This document shows positions 1 through 5,489 of a DNA stretch of 7,566 bases, piece by piece (positions within the stretch are counted from its first letter, which is position 1; every line of letters starts with the position of its first letter). The DNA lies in assembly GCA_964634795.1 (NCBI GenBank), contig CAZWLL010000072.1:1-7566 (forward strand), given 5' to 3'. Under the pieces are notes generated by a model, which was not told the origin of the DNA, did no database searches, and saw only the letters and a list, made by a program, of their open reading frames with translations. The position numbers were made by a program, and so were the translations under genes. Origin of the DNA: UMGS1696 sp964634795 (GTDB lineage Bacteria > Bacillota > Clostridia > Oscillospirales > CAG-272).

Positions 1-2606
1 CTCTCTGCTGAATCAAGCGCTTCCGCTATCTTCGTGAGATCCTTGCCGCCCGATGTGGCACTGTCGGGTCTTCCGCCACCCTTACCGCCTGTTACGGCAG
101 ATACGGCGCCGAGAAGCTTTCCCGCGTGTGCGCCGGCCTTTACGGCATCCTTGCCTGCCGCACCTACGAAGTTCAGCTTTTCTCCGTCATGTACCGCGAA
201 TACAGCTACCATGTCGGGATATTTATCCTTGATGGAGTCGCAAAGCGCGCGCGCGGAGTCGATTCCGCTGTCTCCGAGGTCTGACACGATAAGCTTTACG
301 CTCTTAACGGTTTTAGCGTCCGAAATGAGTGTCTCAAGCTTCATGCCCGCTATCTTGCGGTTGAGCTCTTCTATTTCCTTCTTCTGAGCGGATATTTCCG
401 TCTGAAGAGCGGCTGCTCTCTGCGGCATATCGCCGGTATTGTTTGCGCGAAGTGCCTTTGCGGTATCCGCCATAAGCTGCTCGTTGTCGCCTATGAGCTT
501 GATTACGCCGAGACCGGTTACAGCCTCTATACGTCTTACGCCTGCGGCTACGGATGCCTCGGATACAATCTTGAACAGTCCTATGTTGGAGGTGTTCGAG
601 CAATGAGTACCTCCGCAGAGCTCTGTCGAGAAGTCTCCCATCTTAACCATGCGCACTACCTTGCCGTATTTCTCGCCGAACAAAGCCATAGCGCCTTCCT
701 TGCGTGCGGTATCGATATCGGTTTCCGTTGTTGTTATAACATTGGACGCGAGGATGTTTGCGTTTACAAGAGCTTCAACCTTGCCGAGCTCGTCCGCGGT
801 GAGAGCGGAGAAGTGAGTAAAGTCGAAACGGCATCTTTCGCTGTCGACATATGAGCCTGCCTGCTCAACGTGATTGCCGAGCACACGTCTGAGAGCCGCC
901 TGAAGCAGGTGGCACGCGGAGTGGTTTCTCTTTATCGCGTCACGTCTTGCGTCGTCTATGTCTGCGGTTACGCTGTCTCCTACCTTGAATATACCGCTTG
1001 CAACCGTGCAGAGGTGTACATAAACACCGTCGGTCTTCTTTGTATCATATACGGTAAGAACCGCGCCGTCCTTATAGATTGTGCCTGTGTCTCCGACCTG
1101 ACCGCCGCCTTCGCCGTAGAAGGGAGTTCTGTCGAGTATTACCTCGCATTCGCCCTCGGATACGGACTGAACGCTTTCGTCCTCTGCGAGTATAGCTATA
1201 ATCTTAGCGTCGGATTTGTAGTCTGTATATCCGGTGAATTCGGTCTTCGGCATCTCGGCAAGAAGAGACTTCGATGCGTCGCTCCAGCCGGAGATGTTTT
1301 CTCTCGCTTCACGCGCGCGCACCTTCTGCTCCTGCATAAGCTGCTTGAATCTTTCCTCGTCGATTTCGAGGTGGCTCTCCTCCGCTATTTCCTTTGTAAG
1401 GTCAAGCGGGAATCCGAATGTATCGTAAAGCTTGAATGCGTCCTCACCCGAAATTACGTCGGCGCCTTCCTTGATTTTGCCGCGGATAAGGTTCGAGAGA
1501 ATCGAAAGTCCCGCGTCGATTGTGGCGTTGAAGCGGTCTTCCTCGTTTGAAAGTACCTTCTTTATGTATTCTGCCTTCTCGCCGAGCTCGGGATATCCCG
1601 CAACGTTTTCACGGATTACAACATCGCATACATCGGTAAGGAACTCGTGATTTATGCCGAGAAGCTTGCCGTTTCTCGCCGCACGGCGGATAATTCTGCG
1701 GAGAACGTATCCTCTGCCTTCGTTTGAAGGGATGATGCCGTCGCTTATCATGAATGTGGCGCCGCGAACATGGTCGGTAATAATACGAATGGATATGTCG
1801 TCCTTGTCGTTTACGCCGTAGTTTTTGCCGGAAATCTCAACTACCTTATCGAGAATCTTGCGCACACCGTCAACCTCGAACATGTTGTCAACGCCCTGCA
1901 TTACGCATGCGAGACGTTCAAGTCCCATGCCCGTATCGATGTTCTTATGCTCAAGCTCAGTGTAGGTGCCGTCGCCCATGTTGTTGAACTGTGAAAATAC
2001 GTTGTTCCAGATTTCCATATATCTGTCGCAGTCGCATCCCGGCTTGCAGTCGGGCTTGCCGCAGCCGTATTTCTCGCCGCGGTCGAAATAAATTTCGGAG
2101 CAGGGTCCGCAGGGGCCTGTACCGTGTTCCCAGAAATTGTCTTCCTTTCCGAGGCGGATTATTCTCTCCGCAGGTACTCCCACGATTTTATTCCAGATGT
2201 CGAAAGCCTCGTCATCGTCCTCGTAAATCGAGGGATAAAGAAGCTCTGCGGGTATTTCGAGAACCTCGGTAAGAAATTCCCATGCCCACTTTATTGCCTG
2301 TTCCTTGAAATAATCACCGAACGAGAAGTTGCCGAGCATTTCAAAGAATGTGCCGTGACGTGCCGTGTGTCCGACTCTTTCAAGGTCGGGTGTGCGTATG
2401 CACTTCTGGCATGTCGTGACTCTGTGGCACGGCGGCTCTACCTCACCGGTAAAGAATTTCTTCATCGGTGCCATACCGGAATTTATTAAAAGAAGTGATT
2501 TGTCGTTTATCGGAACAAGAGGATAAGAGGGAAGTCTCAGGTGTCCCTTTGACTCAAAAAACGAAAGATACTTTTCGCGCAGATCGTTGACGCTTGTCCA
2601 CTGCAT
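1..2606 (-). CDS. alaS: Alanyl-tRNA synthetase (3' end cut by left edge)
   Basis: Cytoplasmic class II enzyme that charges tRNA-Ala with alanine and hydrolyses mischarged Ser/Gly-tRNA-Ala. The reading frame is open from ATG at 2604-2606 to the window edge, 868 codons. The class II motif 2 region (TARHGTFFEMLGNFSFGDYF) lies near residues 75-95. A Cys-rich segment (CGKPDCKPGCDC) is near 180-193 and motif 3 (GMGLERL) near 225. The editing domain carries HSACH (H562, H566) and CGGTH (C664, H668); this His/His/Cys/His zinc set sits almost exactly where E. coli AlaRS has it. A coiled segment rich in K and E follows, then a C-terminal DHHA1-type domain ending in GGKGGGRPDSATSGGKD. E. coli AlaRS is 876 aa, so only a few residues should be missing on the left. 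The start is fixed by AAGGAG at 2617-2622, 10 nt upstream; an in-frame ATG at 2613-2615 is too close to that site. Confidence 0.97.
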   Translation of the reverse strand, partial: MQWTSVNDLREKYLSFFESKGHLRLPSYPLVPINDKSLLLINSGMAPMKKFFTGEVEPPCHRVTTCQKCIRTPDLERVGHTARHGTFFEMLGNFSFGDYFKEQAIKWAWEFLTEVLEIPAELLYPSIYEDDDEAFDIWNKIVGVPAERIIRLGKEDNFWEHGTGPCGPCSEIYFDRGEKYGCGKPDCKPGCDCDRYMEIWNNVFSQFNNMGDGTYTELEHKNIDTGMGLERLACVMQGVDNMFEVDGVRKILDKVVEISGKNYGVNDKDDISIRIITDHVRGATFMISDGIIPSNEGRGYVLRRIIRRAARNGKLLGINHEFLTDVCDVVIRENVAGYPELGEKAEYIKKVLSNEEDRFNATIDAGLSILSNLIRGKIKEGADVISGEDAFKLYDTFGFPLDLTKEIAEESHLEIDEERFKQLMQEQKVRAREARENISGWSDASKSLLAEMPKTEFTGYTDYKSDAKIIAILAEDESVQSVSEGECEVILDRTPFYGEGGGQVGDTGTIYKDGAVLTVYDTKKTDGVYVHLCTVASGIFKVGDSVTADIDDARRDAIKRNHSACHLLQAALRRVLGNHVEQAGSYVDSERCRFDFTHFSALTADELGKVEALVNANILASNVITTTETDIDTARKEGAMALFGEKYGKVVRMVKMGDFSTELCGGTHCSNTSNIGLFKIVSEASVAAGVRRIEAVTGLGVIKLIGDNEQLMADTAKALRANNTGDMPQRAAALQTEISAQKKEIEELNRKIAGMKLETLISDAKTVKSVKLIVSDLGDSGIDSARALCDSIKDKYPDMVAVFAVHDGEKLNFVGAAGKDAVKAGAHAGKLLGAVSAVTGGKGGGRPDSATSGGKDLTKIAEALDSAE

Positions 2607-2616
2607 ATGAAGCATT

Positions 2617-2622
2617 CTCCTT
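2617..2622 (-). promoter_or_regulatory. alaS ribosome binding site
   Basis: AAGGAG on the minus strand, 10 nt before the ATG at 2606. It decides against the in-frame ATG at 2613-2615, which would leave only 1 nt of spacing. Confidence 0.85.
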
Positions 2623-2656
2623 AGAACATATTATTAGTAGGATATCATAATATTCA

Positions 2657-2685
2657 ATTATATCACTGTAAGCCGAATGTGTCAA
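2657..2685 (-). promoter_or_regulatory. Perfect-consensus sigma-A promoter of alaS
   Basis: On the minus strand the -35 box is TTGACA (2680-2685) and the -10 box is TATAAT (2657-2662), 17 nt apart. A TGn extended -10 (TGA directly before TATAAT) is also present. Transcription should start near 2650, giving a leader of about 44 nt, too short for a T-box riboswitch. The leader has an AT-rich inverted repeat (ATATTAT, arms 2628-2634 and 2647-2653). An imperfect palindrome (arms 2668-2675 and 2686-2693) brackets the -35 box, so a repressor could act here, but this is inference. Confidence 0.9.
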
Positions 2686-2693
2686 CGGCTCAC
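2668..2693. repeat. Inverted repeat across the alaS -35 box
   Basis: On the plus strand the arms are GTAAGCCG (2668-2675) and CGGCTCAC (2686-2693), pairing at 7 of 8 positions across a 10-nt spacer. The -35 hexamer (2680-2685) lies inside the spacer. A further near-palindrome with the same AGCCG core, AGCGGAT-AA-ATCGGCT, lies at 2722-2737. These may be operators or coincidence. Confidence 0.4.
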
Positions 2694-2769
2694 GTAAAAT
2701 TTCGGGTATATACGTCTTAAAAGCGGATAAATCGGCTCTTCTGTCGGGCGTACCTGATAAATTTGCGCT
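2694..2769 (-). other. Isomerase-alaS gap, no convincing terminator
   Basis: The only stem near the isomerase stop is GATAAA/TTTATC (2756-2761 with 2769-2774). It is AT-rich, overlaps the stop codon and has no T-run after it. Read-through from the isomerase gene into alaS is therefore possible in addition to the alaS promoter. Confidence 0.4.
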
Positions 2770-3621
2770 TTATCTGCGTGCTATGCGCTTCGCGCTCATG
2801 AACAGCGCCTTTTCGGCTGCCTCACGCTCATCACCGTCAGGCACGTCTTTCGCCACGTGCGTCTCAAGTGACACCGAACCTTCAAAGCCTATTTCGTCAA
2901 GCGCATCGGAAAAGTCGTCCCAATCGATAACGCCCGTGTACGGCAGCCAGTGGTAATCCGAGCGTCCGTTATTGTCGTGTACATGCAGAACGCACAGTAA
3001 ATCCTTGCCTATCGTACGCACCGCATCTCCCGCGGACAGGCCGAACACCGCACAGTGTCCCGTATCAAGGCAGATTTTGAAGTTCGGATGATTCATGGTT
3101 TTGACGAACTTCAGCACAGCCTCGGGAGTTGAAATGGATAACTTTGTCATGGGCATATTCTCAAAGCATATTGTTACGCCGTATTCGCGTCCCGCGTCCA
3201 CTAATTTTCTCATGAATTCGTAATTCATGTTCCACAGACGTTCGGGCTCGGGGTCACTGCTCGGGCCGAACGGCATAATGGGGTGGATAACCATGTACGG
3301 GCAGCCGAGCATCGCGGTTCCCCGAACGGATTTTATCATGCTCGCGAGTCTCTCCGCGCGATCCTCCTCCGTTGCGTCCTGCGGCGGAAAACGCCACGGG
3401 CCGTGTGTCTGGCTGACTTCGATTCCTGCGTCGGCGCACGCATTGCGCGCATCCGTCACTTCCTTCTCGAATTCCGTCTCGGAGCACGCGAAAAGGGGTG
3501 TATCGGTGTGAATAAACAGCTGGCTGTCCAAGGTTTCATAGCCGTGAGCCTTCATGCGTGCGAGACCCTCTCTGAGACCGTAGCGGCTGATGTATCCGTT
3601 GCTTGTAATTCCTATTTTCAT
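2770..3621 (-). CDS. Sugar phosphate isomerase/epimerase-like TIM-barrel protein
   Basis: About 283 aa, cytoplasmic (no signal peptide), of the xylose isomerase-like TIM-barrel superfamily (AP_endonuc_2 fold). Members isomerise or epimerise sugars, sugar acids or inositol derivatives with a divalent metal. Numbered from the upstream ATG at 3624, the expected strand-end residues are visible: H74 (QTHGP), H114 (VIHP), E155 (CFENMP), D187 and H190 (CLDTGH), H214 and H216 (LHVHDN), E254 (SLETH). The E/D/H/E set is the likely metal site. The substrate cannot be read from the sequence. Two adjacent ATGs (3622-3624 and 3619-3621) follow AGGAGA at 3628-3633; the second has the better spacing (6 nt against 3), so I prefer MKIGITS as the N-terminus. 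It has its own promoter and sits downstream of two solute-binding lipoproteins, which suggests sugar catabolism. No clear terminator separates it from alaS. Confidence 0.88.
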   Translation of the reverse strand: MKIGITSNGYISRYGLREGLARMKAHGYETLDSQLFIHTDTPLFACSETEFEKEVTDARNACADAGIEVSQTHGPWRFPPQDATEEDRAERLASMIKSVRGTAMLGCPYMVIHPIMPFGPSSDPEPERLWNMNYEFMRKLVDAGREYGVTICFENMPMTKLSISTPEAVLKFVKTMNHPNFKICLDTGHCAVFGLSAGDAVRTIGKDLLCVLHVHDNNGRSDYHWLPYTGVIDWDDFSDALDEIGFEGSVSLETHVAKDVPDGDEREAAEKALFMSAKRIARR

Positions 3622-3644
3622 CATTAGTCTCCTATATCTTTCAA

Positions 3645-3661
3645 ATTCACCGCAGGTGAAT
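3645..3661. promoter_or_regulatory. Perfect 17-nt palindrome in the isomerase leader
   Basis: ATTCACC-gca-GGTGAAT: 7-bp perfect arms (3645-3651 and 3655-3661) around a 3-nt centre. It lies about 14 to 30 nt downstream of the expected transcription start and just before the AGGAGA site. The position fits a roadblock-type repressor operator, or a small RNA hairpin near the ribosome binding site. I cannot assign a regulator. Confidence 0.55.
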
Positions 3662-3681
3662 GTGCAAAAAATCCTATTGCT

Positions 3682-3710
3682 ATTATATAGTCAAGTCATG
3701 CTCTTGTCAA
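3682..3710 (-). promoter_or_regulatory. Perfect-consensus sigma-A promoter of the isomerase gene
   Basis: Minus-strand TTGACA (3705-3710), 17-nt spacer, TATAAT (3682-3687). The expected start is near 3675, giving a leader of about 50 nt. The hexamer CTTGAC occurs twice (at the -35 and again inside the spacer). It lies immediately downstream of the terminator of the lipoprotein gene, so the isomerase is its own transcription unit. Confidence 0.9.
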
Positions 3711-3717
3711 GCCAATG

Positions 3718-3744
3718 AAAAAGGAAGGCTGCGCCTTCCTTTTT
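3718..3744 (-). terminator. Intrinsic terminator after the downstream lipoprotein gene
   Basis: A perfect 12-bp stem, AAAAAGGAAGGC paired with GCCTTCCTTTTT, with a 3-nt loop (or 11 bp with 5 nt). On the minus strand it ends in five T residues and starts 9 nt after the stop codon at 3754. The A/T-symmetric arms could also act in the other direction, but no plus-strand gene is seen. Confidence 0.9.
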
Positions 3745-3753
3745 CGCGAATCT

Positions 3754-5220
3754 TTATCCTTCCGCTTCCGCAAGACTTACGAAGAATTTTTCCATTACCT
3801 TTTGTGCTATCTTCTGGTTCTTTTTCAGCCATGACGCGTAATCGGTGCTTTTGCCGTTAACCGCTAAATCGGATATTGTGTAGAAAAGCTTGGAGAAGCC
3901 GCCGTCGAAGCCGAAATAGTTGCCGCCCGGCTCGTATGCTATTGTATCGAAAATTATATCGAGCATTGCTATCGTATCCTCGTCGCGCGCGATTTTACCC
4001 TCGAGCACCTTTTCGTAGTATGCGGGTATAACCTCGTTTCCGCTTTCATACGCAAGCAGCTCAAGCACAGCGCCTACCATATCGGGATTCTTTATGGTTA
4101 TCGGACAGCACATAAGTCCGCCCCAGTCGAGAGATATGTAATTTTCCTGATTCTCATCGAACAGGGGATACGGCAAAATTCCTATCGAGCACTCCGATTC
4201 ACGGTAATTTACTGCGTGAGCAAGCGTGTGAAGCTCAAAGAGCAGATTGCCGTCGGCTACGGAAATCGAATTTTGGGGTGCTATGACTCCGTCCTTAAGA
4301 GAAAGAGCACAGAATTTCTCGACAAGCGTGTACATCTTCTCGGTATCCATGCAGATTTCCCACTCGCCGCTGTCGTTCTTCTCAATCATCTTCTGACCCG
4401 CGCCTATCATAAAGCTGGTCCACTTTGAGGTCTCCTCATAACAGATACCGCGCATGTCATCCTTCGTGTATTTGCCGTCTCCGTCGGTGTCCTGCGTTGC
4501 GCTCTCCGCAAGCTCTATGAATTTGTCAACCGTCCATTGCTTATTATACACAAGCTCGTACGGGTCGTCAAAGCCGTATTGACTGATTATGTCCTTGTTG
4601 AAATAAATAACATACGGACACGGTATCATGTAATCGGATATGCCGTAGTAGGTGTTCTTGCCGAGACGAAGGGCGTTCATCATGTCATGATTCCACCATT
4701 CCGCGTCAAGATCGGTATACTTAAAATCATCGAAATTGTAGAGCATGCCTCCCGTCGACATCGTGGCAACGCCCGTTATGCAGTGCGTCAGCGCAAGCTG
4801 ATATGTGTCGTCTCCGGCCTGCACCATTGCCTCTACCGCAGGCTTTATATAGTCGAGTCCTCCCGAATCCGTTTCGGTTATTTCCACATCGAGCGTATCC
4901 TCTACATTCGTCTTGCGAGCGTAAATCGCATCGTTCATTACGTCCCCGTTGAGCTCCGTCGCGAAGAAATAATATTTGTATCCCTGCCACTCGGGGTACA
5001 GAACATTAAACACAGCGCCGTCGAATTTCAGGTCCGCAGGTAAATTGTGCATCGCTCTCGTCTCCTCGTCCGCCGCCTCGGTGTTTTCAGCCGCCGCGGT
5101 TTCGGAATCAACCGATGCCGTATCCTCGCTCTCGGGTGTCTCATCGGCGTTCTCCGCGCACGAGAGCAGTGTCTGCGATACGAGCAAAAGCGCGAGAAAC
5201 AGTGCCGCTTTTCTTTTCAT
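3754..5220 (-). CDS. Extracellular solute-binding lipoprotein (paralogue 1)
   Basis: 488 aa. The N-terminus has KRK, a hydrophobic core and the lipobox LLSC, so it should be lipidated at C21 and anchored outside the membrane. Residues 22-55 are an acidic, Ala/Glu/Thr-rich linker. The rest resembles family 1-type ABC solute-binding proteins of gut Clostridia: LKFDGAVFNVL start, NDAIYARKTNVEDTL near 96-110, QWTVDKFIELA near 228, and ILPYPLFDE near 348-355. An EF-hand-like loop, DTDGDGKYTKDD (244-255), probably binds calcium. The ligand is likely a sugar or oligosaccharide, by family only. RBS AAGGAGG lies 8 nt before the ATG. It follows its paralogue after a 258-bp structured gap with no convincing promoter, so it may be co-transcribed, and it ends at a strong terminator. 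No permease genes are in view. The first 25 residues match the paralogue exactly while the mature part has diverged. Confidence 0.88.
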   Translation of the reverse strand: MKRKAALFLALLLVSQTLLSCAENADETPESEDTASVDSETAAAENTEAADEETRAMHNLPADLKFDGAVFNVLYPEWQGYKYYFFATELNGDVMNDAIYARKTNVEDTLDVEITETDSGGLDYIKPAVEAMVQAGDDTYQLALTHCITGVATMSTGGMLYNFDDFKYTDLDAEWWNHDMMNALRLGKNTYYGISDYMIPCPYVIYFNKDIISQYGFDDPYELVYNKQWTVDKFIELAESATQDTDGDGKYTKDDMRGICYEETSKWTSFMIGAGQKMIEKNDSGEWEICMDTEKMYTLVEKFCALSLKDGVIAPQNSISVADGNLLFELHTLAHAVNYRESECSIGILPYPLFDENQENYISLDWGGLMCCPITIKNPDMVGAVLELLAYESGNEVIPAYYEKVLEGKIARDEDTIAMLDIIFDTIAYEPGGNYFGFDGGFSKLFYTISDLAVNGKSTDYASWLKKNQKIAQKVMEKFFVSLAEAEG

Positions 5221-5272
5221 GGTTCAGTCCTCCTTAGAAAGATTTGAATTTTAAACTTAACGAACGGAATTT
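5144..5272 (-). repeat. Leader + signal-peptide repeat, copy 1
   Basis: 129 bp matching 6953-7081 at 128 positions (the difference is C5161 against T6970). It covers the 5' leader, the AAGGAGG site, the start codon and the first 25 codons including the lipobox. Homology stops abruptly on both sides: in the acidic linker at one end, and in the arm of an intergenic inverted repeat at the other. Confidence 0.95.
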
Positions 5273-5347
5273 GCACGTTTGCCGATAGGCAAATCTTCGA
5301 AACTCTTTAGAGTTTCACATCTTCGATGTTTAAAGAAGGGCAAATTC
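5267..5347 (-). other. Multi-hairpin element in the leader of lipoprotein 1
   Basis: A perfect 8-bp closing stem (GAATTTGC 5267-5274 with GCAAATTC 5340-5347) encloses three further perfect inverted repeats. They are TTTGCC-GATA-GGCAAA (5278-5293), GAAACTCT-TT-AGAGTTTC (5299-5316; as RNA it would need a larger loop) and ACATC-TTC-GATGT (5317-5329). Together they would fold as a multibranched junction in the RNA between the two lipoprotein genes. It matches no riboswitch family that I recognise. It could be a cis-regulatory or processing element, or a mobile repeat. Confidence 0.55.
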
Positions 5348-5350
5348 AGG

Positions 5351-5371
5351 AGTGGGGCGGTTTGCTCCACT
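5351..5371. repeat. G-rich hairpin inside repeat unit A
   Basis: AGTGGGGC (5351-5358) and GCTCCACT (5364-5371) pair at 7 of 8 positions around a 5-nt loop. The corresponding positions in unit B pair poorly, so only the outer GTGGGG/CCCCAC ends are shared by both units. A perfect 10-nt palindrome, TTCAGCTGAA, follows at 5373-5382. Confidence 0.45.
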
Positions 5372-5397
5372 ATTCAGCTGAAGTTAATCCCCACATA

Positions 5398-5489
5398 ATT
5401 TCAAGCTGAAAGAACGGAGAATTTCCGCACACGGAAATTCTCGATAGTGGGGTGATTGTCTCAACTACTTAGCTGAAGTTAATCCCCAC
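5398..5489. repeat. Intergenic tandem repeat unit B, overlapping a stop codon
   Basis: The 21-nt segment 5398-5418 matches 5248-5268 (17/21), and 5446-5489 matches 5351-5394 (37/44, with 19 identical nt at 5471-5489). It starts only 3 nt after unit A. Its right end lies inside the upstream lipoprotein gene and includes the TAA stop at 5479-5481 and the last codons. Ends AGTGGGG (5446-5452) and CCCCACT (5484-5490) are perfect inverted repeats. Confidence 0.7.
5417..5442 (-). terminator. Strong hairpin after lipoprotein 2 (weak terminator or processing stem)
   Basis: A perfect 11-bp stem, GAGAATTTCCG with CGGAAATTCTC, around a 4-nt loop, 36 nt past the stop codon of the upstream lipoprotein. 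On the minus strand it is followed by CGTTCTTTC, not a clean T-run, so full termination is doubtful. It may cause partial attenuation or protect the upstream transcript end, giving unequal expression of the two lipoproteins (inference). Confidence 0.5.

Larger units (their letters stand above)
5248..5394. repeat. Intergenic tandem repeat unit A
   Basis: Unit A has three parts in plus-strand order. First is a 21-nt segment ending GAACGGA (5248-5268). Second is a hairpin-rich section (5267-5347). Third is a 44-nt section bounded by GTGGGG (5352-5357) and CCCCAC (5389-5394). The first and third parts recur in unit B at 17/21 and 37/44 identity. Unit B has a single hairpin in place of the middle section. 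Confidence 0.7.

Noticed and set aside
870..1550. Long plus-strand open frame (226 codons)
   Set aside because: It lies fully antisense to alaS, whose motifs are unmistakable, and its translation is Cys/Val-rich without recognisable domains. It is a shadow of the biased codon use in alaS.
2613..2615. In-frame upstream ATG as the alaS start
   Set aside because: It is only 1 nt from the AAGGAG site; the ATG at 2606 has workable spacing and gives the usual N-terminus.
2607..2769. T-box riboswitch upstream of alaS
   Set aside because: The consensus promoter leaves only about 44 nt of leader, with no room for a specifier stem or an antiterminator, and no T-box core sequence is seen.
2756..2774. 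Terminator after the isomerase gene
   Set aside because: The 6-bp AT-only stem overlaps the stop codon and is not followed by a T-run.
4537..5043. Plus-strand open frame (168 codons) opposite lipoprotein 1
   Set aside because: Antisense to a well-supported coding region, with no ribosome binding site or domain signal of its own.
5221..5478. CRISPR array in the repeat-rich gap
   Set aside because: Only two diverged units with hairpin-rich centres, no regular spacers and no cas genes.
5221..5478. Separate promoter for lipoprotein 1
   Set aside because: TTGAGA and TTGAAA hexamers occur on the minus strand, but no acceptable -10 lies at 16-18 nt from either.
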